Shown here: positions 26,261 to 35,122 of the stretch, piece by piece
Layout of the letters: each line of letters opens with the position of its first letter
How positions within the stretch are numbered: the first letter of the stretch is position 1
Source of the DNA: CAMDKS01 sp964402975
GTDB taxonomy: Bacteria; Bdellovibrionota_B; Oligoflexia; Oligoflexales; RGVZ01
DNA length: 64,000 nt
Assembly: GCA_964402975.1 (NCBI GenBank)
Contig: CAYOEM010000005.1
Location: 62,001-126,000, forward strand
Direction: 5' to 3'
Translations under genes and position numbers: made by a program
The notes under the pieces: generated by a model
The model's database searches: none
What the model was told of the DNA's origin: nothing
The model's input: only the letters and a program-made list of their open reading frames with translations

Positions 26261-27217
26261 ATGTTATTTAACAATATTTTGGAAGCTATTGGTCGAACAC
26301 CCCTGGTTCGGCTTCACCGCATCGTTAGTGGACTCGAATGTGAAGTCTACGCCAAGTGTGAATTCCTTAACCCCGGCGGATCCATAAAAGACAGGATTGG
26401 CTACCGGATGGTATTAGACGCGGAAAAGTCTGGGAGAATCAAAAGGGGAGACACACTCATTGAGCCCACCAGCGGCAATACGGGCATCGGTATCGCTTTA
26501 GCAGGCGCAGTGCTCGGGTACCGCGTCATAATCACTCTCCCCGAGAAAATGAGCCGCGAAAAACAAGTCACGCTTGCTGCCCTAGGCGCCGAGATCATCA
26601 GAACCCCAACCGAGGCCGCCTGGGACTCTCCCGATAGTCACATTGGCGTCGCAAAGAAGCTTCAAAAGCAACTGCCGAGGGCACACATCCTAGATCAGTA
26701 CATGAACCCAAGTAACCCGCAGGTTCACTATGATACCACCGCAGCAGAAATCCTAGACGACCTTAAAGGAGCGGTCGACATGGTCGTCATGGGCGCTGGC
26801 ACTGGCGGCACGATCACCGGGGTTGCCAGACGCATCAGGGAAGCTTGCCCCTCTGTGAAAATCATTGGCGCCGACCCTGAAGGTTCGATTTTGGCCGGCG
26901 GCACGGACGTTCACTCTTATAAAGTCGAGGGCATCGGTTACGACTTCATACCCGAGGTGCTTGATCGCAAACAGGTCGATGAATGGGTAAAAACTAACGA
27001 TAAAACGTCGTTTCTCTTGGCGCGCAGACTCATACACGAAGAGGGCCTTTTGTGCGGAGGCTCAAGCGGATCGGCCATGATGGCCACCCTTCATGCCGCT
27101 AAAAAACTTAAGAAAGGTCAACGCTGCGTCGTCATTCTTCCTGACGGCATCCGAAACTACATGACGAAATTCGTGGAGCCCGATTGGATGAAGAAAGAAG
27201 GTTTTGCTTCAACCTGA
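26261..27217 (+). CDS. Cystathionine beta-synthase (catalytic core)
   Basis: 318 residues of the PLP-dependent fold II family. The PLP Lys is in PGGSIKDRIGYRM, the Asn/phosphate contacts are in EPTSGNTGIGIALAGAVLG, and GAGTGGTITGVARRI forms the phosphate loop. DSPDSHIGVAKKL, HILDQYMNPSNPQVHYDTTA, IIGADPEGSILA, EGIGYDFIPEVLDR and LLCGGSSGSAM match cystathionine beta-synthase more closely than O-acetylserine sulfhydrylase. It condenses Ser and homocysteine. There is no C-terminal Bateman (CBS-pair) domain; a separate cNMP-binding gene follows by 10 bases and may take a regulatory part. CysK-like activity cannot be excluded. Confidence 0.88.
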   Translation: MLFNNILEAIGRTPLVRLHRIVSGLECEVYAKCEFLNPGGSIKDRIGYRMVLDAEKSGRIKRGDTLIEPTSGNTGIGIALAGAVLGYRVIITLPEKMSREKQVTLAALGAEIIRTPTEAAWDSPDSHIGVAKKLQKQLPRAHILDQYMNPSNPQVHYDTTAAEILDDLKGAVDMVVMGAGTGGTITGVARRIREACPSVKIIGADPEGSILAGGTDVHSYKVEGIGYDFIPEVLDRKQVDEWVKTNDKTSFLLARRLIHEEGLLCGGSSGSAMMATLHAAKKLKKGQRCVVILPDGIRNYMTKFVEPDWMKKEGFAST

Positions 27218-27227
27218 TGGAGACTTT

Positions 27228-27749
27228 GTGGAATCTATTCTAGAAAAATTCAAAGATCCCAAATGGGGTGCTACAAGACTGTCTGAGCTGGCTATATTTA
27301 AGCGTTTCTCGGACTCCGAGCTTGCAAAACTATACTCACTTGGAACATTCATGGTGATTCGCCCACAAAGTCACGCCGTGATCGAGGGCGAACCAACACG
27401 TGGATTATATCTAATCCTTGATGGAACGGTCAGTATTTATAAAACTGACCCAGAAAATCAATCCTTAGCCCGGATCGCAGTTCTTGAGAGCGGGACCCAT
27501 TTTGGCGAACTCAGTCTTTTCGATAACGCTCCGCGATCTGCGACTGTAATCGCGGAAACCTCCACCCAATGCTTCCTTCTCGATGCAGACCAATTCGCAC
27601 GTTATTTGGAGCAAATGGGAGAAAACCTACAGCTTCGCTTTTACAAAACCTGCTCCGAAGATCTGGCCATTCGGCTGCGAAATTTGAACAGTGATTATAT
27701 TTCAAGCCAAAACGTTCTATGGCGATATGCATTTCGTCAGGAAAAATAA
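27228..27749 (+). CDS. Cyclic-nucleotide-binding domain protein
   Basis: 173 residues from GTG 27228, preceded by GGAG; a TTG at 27204 overlapping the previous gene is less likely. One cNMP-binding beta-roll covers about residues 20-140: IFKRFSDSELAKLYSLGTF, VIEGEPTRGLYLILDGTVSIY, GTHFGELSLFDNAPRSATV (the phosphate cassette, with Glu and Arg in usual places) and LLDADQFARYL. The C-terminal 30 residues are helical with no HTH, so this is probably not a CRP-type DNA binder. It follows cystathionine beta-synthase closely. Two adenylate cyclases lie 10-14 kb away and might supply its ligand. Confidence 0.88.
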   Translation: MESILEKFKDPKWGATRLSELAIFKRFSDSELAKLYSLGTFMVIRPQSHAVIEGEPTRGLYLILDGTVSIYKTDPENQSLARIAVLESGTHFGELSLFDNAPRSATVIAETSTQCFLLDADQFARYLEQMGENLQLRFYKTCSEDLAIRLRNLNSDYISSQNVLWRYAFRQEK

Positions 27750-27776
27750 CACAATCAACACCACGGACGGTCTAAG

Positions 27777-29858
27777 ATGAAAAATAATCCGCTCATTTAC
27801 CAAACAGAGCTACCCCCATTCGACATCATACGACCGGAACACGTTGAACCGGCTGTTGGTCACGTACTGTCGAATTTGAACCAGAGGTTTGAAGCTCTAG
27901 AATCAAACCTGCATGGTAACGTAAAACCATCTTGGAACAATCTCATGATGCCGCTTGACGAGATCGACTATGATCTTTTTCGAGTGTGGTCTCCCGTTAG
28001 TCACCTCATGGGCGTCATGAACTCAGACGACCTCCGCGTTGCATTCGAAAAAATGCAACCAGAAGTCGTAAAATTCAGCTTAAAAACGTCGCAAAGCCGA
28101 GCAGTATATGAGGCCCTGGAAAAAATCCGGAATTCGGCTGAATTTGCCTCGTTCTCGCGTCCACGACAAAGAATTATTGAACGAAATCTACTCTCGATGA
28201 AATTATCCGGCGTCGGTCTCTCAGGTGAAAAAAAAGAGCGGTATAACGCAATCGCTCAGGAGTTGGCGGCTCTCAAAACTAAATTTTCCAATAATGCTTT
28301 GGATTCAACTAAATCTTGGTCGATGACGCTAACCACAAAAGATGAGGTTGCTGGTTTGCCGGACTACTCGTTAGCGGGTGCCAGTCAAGAGTACAATCGG
28401 GCCAATAAGACTAGCTCTTCAACCGCAGCCCATGGGCCATGGAGATTCACCCAAGACGCGCCCAGCTATATCCCGTTCATTGAAAACTCCACCAGACGAG
28501 ACCTCCGCGAGAAAACCTACCGAGCCCGAATCGCTATTGCATCAGCCGGTGAACTTGATAATTCGCCCGTGATCGAAAAAATCCTCTCACTGCGAAAAGA
28601 GCAAGCACAACTCCTAGGTTTTAAAACCTACGCTGAACAAAGCTTGACGTCTAAAATGGCCGGGCGCGTCGATGCAGTCGACAAACTTCTGGACGAGTTA
28701 TTAAATGCCTCCTGGGAGCGTGGAAAACATGAACATGCTGAACTAGAACGATTCGCCCAAGAAAAAGGGTTTTCTGCCCCACTTCTAGAGTGGGATATTC
28801 CCTACTACGCCGAGCGCCTCAAGGAAGAACGCTACCAGTTTAGCGACGAAGAGCTTCGACCTTACTTCCCCATTACTAAAGTGCTCCACGGCTTATTTGT
28901 GCTGGTGGAAAGCCTATTTGGAATTAAAGTCGTCGAATCCCGAGGAGATGCGCCTACATGGCATCAGGACGTGCGTTTTTTCAAGGTTTTTGACGTTGAA
29001 ACAAAACACCATATCGCGTCGTTCTTTCTCGACCCGTATGCTAGACCGGGGCAGAAGCGAGCGGGTGCTTGGATGGATGATTGCGTGAACCGAAGAAAGC
29101 TGGGTGATAAAACGGCGATTCCTGTAGCCCACCTTATTTGCAATGGAACCCCACCAGTCGCCGACCAGCCGGCACTTATGGGCTTTGATGAGGTTCACAC
29201 CCTATTCCATGAATTCGGTCATGGACTGCAGCACATGCTGACCGTAATTGACGAACCAGGCGCCTCCGGAATCAACGGAATTGAGTGGGATGCGGTCGAA
29301 CTGGCGAGTCAATTCATGGAAAACTGGCTCTACCACGAACCCGTACTTCGTTCCATCAGCGGTCACTACAAAACAAACGCGCCGCTGCCAGATACTTTGG
29401 TCAACAAAATATTGGCGGCTCGAAACTATAGAGCAGCCAGCATGATGCTCCGCCAATTACACTTTGGCCTCACCGATATTGAATTACACCACCGCCATGT
29501 TGCGGGGGGCCCCGAAACACCTCACGATGTTTTTAACCGTATAGCGCGAAAGACAAACGTCCTACCACCGCGGCCTGAGAATAGGTTCCTATGTGCCTTT
29601 AGCCACATTTTTTCGGGCGGCTATTCGGCAGGATACTACAGCTACAAGTGGGCAGAAGTTCTGAGTGCTGATGCCTTTGCTGCTTTCGAGGACGTGGGCC
29701 TTGATAATATAGCCGCTGTCGAAGAAACGGGGCGTCGCTATCGCGCCACAATACTCGCACTCGGCGGCGGCGAACACCCCATGGACGTGTTCAAAAAATT
29801 TCGAGGCCGCGAACCGTCGACTCAAGCCTTACTTCGTCATAGCGGACTTTTAAGCTAA
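27777..29858 (+). CDS. prlC: Oligopeptidase A, M3 metallopeptidase
   Basis: 693 residues, typical for the OpdA/PrlC group. The zinc motif is VHTLFHEFGHGLQHML (HEFGH near residue 476) with the third ligand Glu in WDAVELASQFMENW about 28 residues on. Other M3 blocks are AQELAALKTKFSNNALDST, FFLDPYARPGQKRAGAWMD and FSHIFSGGYSAGYYSYKWAEVLSAD. No signal peptide, so cytoplasmic. It degrades signal-peptide fragments and short oligopeptides. Start ATG 27777, 27 bases past the cNMP gene; gene order suggests read-through from the cystathionine beta-synthase promoter. Confidence 0.96.
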   Translation: MKNNPLIYQTELPPFDIIRPEHVEPAVGHVLSNLNQRFEALESNLHGNVKPSWNNLMMPLDEIDYDLFRVWSPVSHLMGVMNSDDLRVAFEKMQPEVVKFSLKTSQSRAVYEALEKIRNSAEFASFSRPRQRIIERNLLSMKLSGVGLSGEKKERYNAIAQELAALKTKFSNNALDSTKSWSMTLTTKDEVAGLPDYSLAGASQEYNRANKTSSSTAAHGPWRFTQDAPSYIPFIENSTRRDLREKTYRARIAIASAGELDNSPVIEKILSLRKEQAQLLGFKTYAEQSLTSKMAGRVDAVDKLLDELLNASWERGKHEHAELERFAQEKGFSAPLLEWDIPYYAERLKEERYQFSDEELRPYFPITKVLHGLFVLVESLFGIKVVESRGDAPTWHQDVRFFKVFDVETKHHIASFFLDPYARPGQKRAGAWMDDCVNRRKLGDKTAIPVAHLICNGTPPVADQPALMGFDEVHTLFHEFGHGLQHMLTVIDEPGASGINGIEWDAVELASQFMENWLYHEPVLRSISGHYKTNAPLPDTLVNKILAARNYRAASMMLRQLHFGLTDIELHHRHVAGGPETPHDVFNRIARKTNVLPPRPENRFLCAFSHIFSGGYSAGYYSYKWAEVLSADAFAAFEDVGLDNIAAVEETGRRYRATILALGGGEHPMDVFKKFRGREPSTQALLRHSGLLS

Positions 29859-29874
29859 GGAAAGGCTGTGTCCG

Positions 29875-31596
29875 ATGGAAAAAGTCAACATAGGCATACC
29901 GTTGCGTCGCCAGATCCGAAATGTGGGCCGACTCGCACAAATTGTTAACGTGTTCGCCAAGCATGGTTACTGGACGGCAATTGAACGAATTGAAATGCGG
30001 AAGGTACTCAGTGATGCCGAAATGCAGAAGGCTGCATCGGAGTCAAAGGACGCGGATCAACTGGCGGCGTCCGGCCAACAAAAGCTCGAGGGAATTCCCG
30101 CCCGATTTCGCAGAGCTTTAGAGGAACTTGGCCCTGCATTCGTAAAACTTGGCCAAATCCTGGCCGTTCGTGAGGATTTGCTCCCGAAGGAATTTACAGA
30201 CGAGTTGTGCAAACTACATAGCAACGTCGACTCAATACCATATTCAGTCATCAAACAAAGACTACTTGACGATCTAGGAGAGTCGAAAATATCACAATTT
30301 GCCTCCATAGAAGCAACACCGCTGGCTGCGGGAAGCATCGCCCAGGTCCACGCGGCCACACTGACTGACGGCACTCAGGTGGTTATAAAAATTCAAAGGC
30401 CAGGAATAAAATCACAGATAGAAGTTGACTTGGATTTGATGGCCACCATTGCCCAACTGCTAGAAAGATACATTCCCGAGATCCGATTTATAAACCCCTC
30501 TGCTATTGTACAAGCCTTATCCGACGCACTTCGATCTGAATTAGACTTTGTACGCGAGGGAGGAAGTATTGCTAAAATCGCTGGAAACTTTAAAGACGTC
30601 CCCCACGTGCACTTCCCAAAAGTGTACTGGCACCTCTCAACAAATCGGGTTCTTACACTGTCAAAAATCGACGGAATCCCAGCTGACGACAGGGCGCGAC
30701 TTTTGGGCGCTGGGATAGACGTAAAAAAACTCATCGGACGTGGACTTGCCATGTTTATGAAAATGGTTTTTGTCGATGGATTTTTCCATGGCGATCTTCA
30801 TCCTGGAAACCTCTTGGCCAAGCCAGACTCAGAGATTGGACTACTAGACTTTGGGCTCACGATTCGATTAGGCGTCCTGACCAGAGAAAATCTTGCCGGT
30901 CTTCTGATGAGCCTTGCCCGAGAAGATTATGAAGGAATGGTTAACTATTATCTTGAAATTGCTGACCCATCACCATCACTAGACGTGAAGCAATTTCAAC
31001 ATGATGTTGCAAACGCCGTTGCTCCTTTCGTGGGCCTTTCACTCAAACAGACACAGAATGGCGCATTACTTTGGGATTTGGCGCGGATAGCCGCTAAACA
31101 TGGCACGCCCTTTCCCCAAGATATGATTGTGTTTGTAAAAACGCTAGCCACTCTCGAGGGTGTCGGCGCAAAGCTAGATCCTGATTTCAACCTCATGACC
31201 CACATCGAGGAGTTTGCGTCGGAGTTGTTTAGTGACTTGTACTCACCAAAGCGTCTACAAGATCAAGCTCTGTCTATTGGACGCGATCTGGCCAACCTTC
31301 TTCGGTACGCACCCATTCAGACTCGACGCCTCTTAAACGCCGCCTTGGATGGCCAGCTTAAAATTATTTTCGCTAGTCCTGATGTCATCAGGCTTTCACG
31401 TGCAATCGACCGATCGGGTAGTCGAATTGCCGTCGCGATGATTGTGGCCGCTCTCCTGATTGGCTCGTCTATTCTCACCTACGCCGCCGCCCCCAATCAG
31501 CCGAACACGGGCGTTATCGGTATTGGTGGATTTGTCATGGCAGGAGTTTTGGCGGTCTATATTGTAGTTTCCATGCTGCGTTCAGGCCGTCTATAA
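29875..31596 (+). CDS. UbiB/ABC1 family atypical kinase
   Basis: 573 residues. The UbiB-type KxGQ motif reads GPAFVKLGQILAVREDLLP; the A-rich loop is LAAGSIAQVHAATLTDG, VVIKIQRPG carries the catalytic Lys region, and the catalytic/metal segment reads FFHGDLHPGNLLAK followed by GLLDFGLTI. Two membrane helices lie at about 518-540 and 546-568. In ubiquinone-making bacteria UbiB helps coenzyme Q synthesis or lipid extraction. This cell seems to use menaquinone, so the substrate lipid is unclear. It follows prlC by 16 bases with AAGGAAAGG as ribosome site. Confidence 0.9.
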   Translation: MEKVNIGIPLRRQIRNVGRLAQIVNVFAKHGYWTAIERIEMRKVLSDAEMQKAASESKDADQLAASGQQKLEGIPARFRRALEELGPAFVKLGQILAVREDLLPKEFTDELCKLHSNVDSIPYSVIKQRLLDDLGESKISQFASIEATPLAAGSIAQVHAATLTDGTQVVIKIQRPGIKSQIEVDLDLMATIAQLLERYIPEIRFINPSAIVQALSDALRSELDFVREGGSIAKIAGNFKDVPHVHFPKVYWHLSTNRVLTLSKIDGIPADDRARLLGAGIDVKKLIGRGLAMFMKMVFVDGFFHGDLHPGNLLAKPDSEIGLLDFGLTIRLGVLTRENLAGLLMSLAREDYEGMVNYYLEIADPSPSLDVKQFQHDVANAVAPFVGLSLKQTQNGALLWDLARIAAKHGTPFPQDMIVFVKTLATLEGVGAKLDPDFNLMTHIEEFASELFSDLYSPKRLQDQALSIGRDLANLLRYAPIQTRRLLNAALDGQLKIIFASPDVIRLSRAIDRSGSRIAVAMIVAALLIGSSILTYAAAPNQPNTGVIGIGGFVMAGVLAVYIVVSMLRSGRL

Positions 31597-31652
31597 TCTC
31601 GGACGTAGCAACGACTTTTTAGACCTCATGCGAAGGGGAGAGATGTCCTCCA

Positions 31653-32669
31653 ATGAAATTTTTAACACCAACTTTAATAATAATTTTCAATACGTCATGC
31701 ATATCTGCACCATCAAAAACTGCCTCACAAGCTTCGTCACCGAAAGTGACCATCACGGAAACTCATGACATCTACTTCAGTGGTTCTAACACCGATGTAC
31801 AAAGAGATACCAAAGCTTGCCTTTTTCTGGCTGGAGGTGGCCCTGATCTTGATGACGCTTGGGATTGGTTTTTAAAACAAGCAAATTTCGGCGACATCAT
31901 TGTTCTGCGGGGCAGCGGATCTGACGGCTACAATGGCATGCTCATTGAAAAAGGGGCTAATTCTGTAGCGTCTGTCGTAGTCAAGACAAGCAAAGCTGCC
32001 AGTGATACTGACTTGCTACAAAGAATTCGTCGAGCCGAGGGTATTTTTTTCGCCGGCGGCGATCAATCTGATTACGCAAGACACTTGACTGGCACCCCTA
32101 TTATTAAAGAAGTTAATGCGGCGGCAAAAAGAGGTGTTCCGGTTGGAGGTACATCAGCTGGCCTCGCGATTCTGGGGGAATTCTACTTTCCCGCTTACAA
32201 AGACACAATCACGTCATCTGATGCCCTTAGCAATCCTCACCACGAACGTTTGGTCCTTGAAAAGAGACTCCTTGATTTACCGCTTTTAAAAAATCTGATC
32301 ACCGACTCTCATTTTGAAAATCGCAACCGCATGGGTCGTCTCATCACGTTCATGGCTCGAATAATAAGCGATAAATGGTCTCAAAAAATTCGCGCGATCG
32401 GAGTCGATGAAAGCACTGCTGTTATGATTGACGGCGAAGCTATTGCCCGGGTTTTTTCAAAAAGTGGTCACGCATATCTTATCGAGCCTACCGGAGCTCC
32501 CTCGGCATGTTCAAAAAGCACGCCGCTGACTTTTGAAAAAATCAATGTGCGGAAACTACCCGGCGGCAGCGTATTTGACTTTTCTGAATGGTCCATCAGC
32601 AAAGCACCTCACTATACGCTTGAGGTCATTGATGGCAAAATCATCTCAAATATCGGAACCGTTTACTGA
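31653..32669 (+). CDS. Cyanophycinase-like S51 serine peptidase, exported
   Basis: 338 residues. The N-terminus is a short hydrophobic segment ending NTSC near residue 16, perhaps a lipoprotein signal, which is non-canonical. The fold is peptidase S51: CLFLAGGGPDLDDAWDWF, EGIFFAGGDQSDY, the nucleophile in VPVGGTSAGLAILGE (Ser near 166), SHFENRNRMGRLITF (His), and AIGVDESTAVMID (Glu). This set matches the cyanophycinase catalytic triad better than aspartyl dipeptidase. Exported homologues are found in bacteria lacking cyanophycin. The natural substrate is unknown. It converges with the purD-maf gene, 12 bases apart. Confidence 0.85.
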   Translation: MKFLTPTLIIIFNTSCISAPSKTASQASSPKVTITETHDIYFSGSNTDVQRDTKACLFLAGGGPDLDDAWDWFLKQANFGDIIVLRGSGSDGYNGMLIEKGANSVASVVVKTSKAASDTDLLQRIRRAEGIFFAGGDQSDYARHLTGTPIIKEVNAAAKRGVPVGGTSAGLAILGEFYFPAYKDTITSSDALSNPHHERLVLEKRLLDLPLLKNLITDSHFENRNRMGRLITFMARIISDKWSQKIRAIGVDESTAVMIDGEAIARVFSKSGHAYLIEPTGAPSACSKSTPLTFEKINVRKLPGGSVFDFSEWSISKAPHYTLEVIDGKIISNIGTVY

Positions 32670-32680
32670 TATGCTTTTTT

Positions 32681-34609
32681 TCAGCGATCACGCCAGAGAG
32701 GCACATTAAAATCTTCTTGGAGACACTCTGCGACCTCGGCTAAGGGAAGACCAACAACGTTGGAAAACGAACCATGGACCTCTCTCACCATGAAGCTTCC
32801 AAGCCCCTGGGCTGCATATCCTCCGGCTTTATCAAATGGCTCACCGGTCTCGATATACCCCTCCATTTCAGTTCCATTAAGTTTCTTGATGGCCACTTCA
32901 GTCGCCACGGTAAATTCTCTGATCTTCTCCACCCGAGCGGAGGAAATATGTGCAACGCATACCGCTGTCAATACAACGTGAGTGCGACCGCTTAGGGCAG
33001 TCAGCATCTCATTAGCCTCATTTGCGCTCATAGGTTTTTCTAGAATCTTGCCGTCGATCACTACTATAGTGTCAGCAGTAATGACCAAAGCTCCTGACGG
33101 ATGACTGCGTCTGGCTTGTTCACAAATCCAGGTGTTCTTTTCCCTTGCATTCCTTGCAACATAAGTCTCAGCATCCTCACCATCCAATGGACGCTCCTCG
33201 GTCTCTGGTTTCACGATTGTGAAATCCAGGCCCAGATGACTCAGCAATTCCTTACGTCGAGGCGAGGAGCTGCCAAGGATAATTGGAAGCCTTGAGATAT
33301 GAGATAAAACGGCTTCTTCATACTGCAGAACACCCTGGCCGATGTCAGAGCGCCACTGGGCTTCCGGCCAATAACTGCGAAGCCGCTCCACGCGAGCTAG
33401 TGCCTTAGACTTGGCGGCGTTGAATGTCCTGCCCGTTCCAGCAATCAGGAAAACACGACCGCTACCAGTTTTAACGCCACCTTCAGCAGGCTTTACGCTG
33501 GCGGCGAAAACAGCTGATCCGTCATTCTGGCCTTCGATTGCTGACCACGGTACAAAACCTTCAACATCCGGCATCTCTCCATAAGGATATCCACTGGACG
33601 CCAACACATACCCCATAACTGGCTTTGGACTAACGGCCTGAACCGATCGCCTCAATTTAACTCCAAGCTTTGAGGCAATGACGGGCAACCAGTCAGTTTG
33701 ATCCGAGAGCGCAAGAACTTGCGCCTCCGGATCACCAAACCTGACGTTAAACTCAACGACAGAAGGACCTCTGTCTGACCACATCAAACCCACATATAAG
33801 CAGCCCGTGTAACTTATCCCGTTACGCTCCAACGTTTCCAATAGTGGTTTTACAATTCGCGTATCAACTTGATCCCCTGCGTCACCTGGGAGCCAGGGAA
33901 CCGGTGTATAACAACCCATACCACCCGTGTTGGGACCCTTATCCCCAGCTAGTAGGCGCTTGTGATCAACAGCAAAGCCGATACGAGAAATTTTGCCAGC
34001 ACCCACGAGACAAAAATAACTAACCTCTCGGCCGAATAGAATCTCCTCTATGACCACACTTTTGGCCGCCTCGCTCAGACCTTTGCTGTACAAACGCTCT
34101 ATTGCATCGGAAATATTCTGCTCATTTTTGCAAACAAATACGCCTTTTCCGCTGGCCAATCCGCTGGCTTTGAGAACAACCCCCCCATCTCGAGCCAAAA
34201 TCCTGGTGGCTTGTCGTAAACAATCATCGCGATTCGTAACAACTTCGTGGGCGGCAGTAGGAATACTGGCCTCCATCATAATTCTCTTGGCAAAAACCTT
34301 CGAAGATTCCAACTGGGCGGCGGCCTGGGTGGGCCCAAAAACTTTAAGACCACGTTTCGTCATGACATCCGTGATACCCTCCGCCAACGGCCCTTCCGGA
34401 CCGACAACCACGATATCAACACCAAAAGCTATGGCGGCATCAGCAATTTTATCAAACGACGTATCTGGGGATAACCCAAGGGCCGTGGCAATTCGATTAG
34501 TCGCAGGGTTTCCTGGCCATACAAATAAAGCGCGGCACTCTGGAGATTTTTTAAACTTCCACGCAAGAGCGTGCTCACGGCCACCCGAACCAATCAGCAA
34601 AACTCGCAT
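32681..34609 (-). CDS. purD: Fusion of PurD (GAR synthetase) and a Maf nucleotide pyrophosphatase
   Basis: 642 residues, one uninterrupted frame. Residues 1-425 are PurD: LLIGSGGREHALAWKF, VVGPEGPLAEG, VLKASGLASGKGV, GFAVDHKRLLAGDKGPNTGG and VVEFNVRFGDPEAQVL (ATP-grasp). Residues about 437-642 are Maf: PIILGSSSPRRKELLSHLGL, ADTIVVIDGKILEKP and FDKAGGYAAQGLGS, then SNVVGLPL near the C-terminus, a YhdE-type pattern for dTTP/UTP pyrophosphatases. PurD makes glycinamide ribonucleotide in purine synthesis; Maf hydrolyses non-canonical or pyrimidine nucleotides. Linking linker is about 12 residues. Both halves keep their key motifs, so a bifunctional enzyme is plausible. Single start ATG at 34609. 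Confidence 0.93.
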   Translation of the reverse strand: MRVLLIGSGGREHALAWKFKKSPECRALFVWPGNPATNRIATALGLSPDTSFDKIADAAIAFGVDIVVVGPEGPLAEGITDVMTKRGLKVFGPTQAAAQLESSKVFAKRIMMEASIPTAAHEVVTNRDDCLRQATRILARDGGVVLKASGLASGKGVFVCKNEQNISDAIERLYSKGLSEAAKSVVIEEILFGREVSYFCLVGAGKISRIGFAVDHKRLLAGDKGPNTGGMGCYTPVPWLPGDAGDQVDTRIVKPLLETLERNGISYTGCLYVGLMWSDRGPSVVEFNVRFGDPEAQVLALSDQTDWLPVIASKLGVKLRRSVQAVSPKPVMGYVLASSGYPYGEMPDVEGFVPWSAIEGQNDGSAVFAASVKPAEGGVKTGSGRVFLIAGTGRTFNAAKSKALARVERLRSYWPEAQWRSDIGQGVLQYEEAVLSHISRLPIILGSSSPRRKELLSHLGLDFTIVKPETEERPLDGEDAETYVARNAREKNTWICEQARRSHPSGALVITADTIVVIDGKILEKPMSANEANEMLTALSGRTHVVLTAVCVAHISSARVEKIREFTVATEVAIKKLNGTEMEGYIETGEPFDKAGGYAAQGLGSFMVREVHGSFSNVVGLPLAEVAECLQEDFNVPLWRDR

Positions 34610-34681
34610 GGGCCCCCCGACGACGGACTAACCAAGATGGCTTTGACATCCCCTGACAATTTCGTGAAATACCTGTAACTA

Positions 34682-34711
34682 TTGAGAAAGTCAACGCTAT
34701 CGGTGTACTAT
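34682..34711 (+). promoter_or_regulatory. Probable promoter of the FmdB-type gene
   Basis: TTGAGA at 34682-34687 and TACTAT at 34706-34711 with an 18-base spacer, 61 bases before the FmdB-type start. The region is the divergent gap between purD-maf and this gene, where a promoter is expected. Both hexamers are good but not perfect sigma-70 matches. Confidence 0.45.
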
Positions 34712-34772
34712 ACAGGGCTTCATGTTAAATTAACAGAGCTTGGTTAAGAGTTTTAGAGGAGGAGATTTTCAA

Positions 34773-35051
34773 ATGCCCAATTACGAGTACAACTGCCTCA
34801 CATGCGGTAAGACCCTCGAAATTCATCATAAAATGTCAGAAGCTGCTCCTCTGCTCGCTCCCGGTTGCATCACGGATAACTGTCACCTAGAAAAGAAAAT
34901 GTCGGCTCCAGCTTCGGTCGTTAGATCGGGAAATCCGTTGTCAGGCCATAGGCTGAACGGATCTAGCGGCGCCAGCTTGCCTAGCCAATCAAATGCCGAA
35001 TCTGGCGCTGTTCATAGCTGTGGCACAGGTTGCACGTTTCACCGGCACTGA
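34773..35051 (+). CDS. FmdB-type zinc-ribbon small protein
   Basis: 92 residues from ATG 34773 after a very strong AGGAGGAG; an upstream TTG would add 11 residues containing that site. The N-terminus MPNYEYNCLTCGKTLEIHHKM is the FmdB regulatory-protein pattern, with CX2C; the matching second pair is present as a Cys-containing APGCITDNC. The C-terminal half is low complexity and ends in a Cys/His-rich HSCGTGCTFHRH. FmdB-like proteins are small zinc binders of unclear function. The gene is 72 bases upstream of the transaldolase gene, so cotranscription is likely. Confidence 0.82.
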   Translation: MPNYEYNCLTCGKTLEIHHKMSEAAPLLAPGCITDNCHLEKKMSAPASVVRSGNPLSGHRLNGSSGASLPSQSNAESGAVHSCGTGCTFHRH

Positions 35052-35122
35052 TCTATGATAGCCCCCTGATGTTAAGCCCAGACCTGATATCGGGCATCCT
35101 ATTTTCCGCGGGATATTTAATT

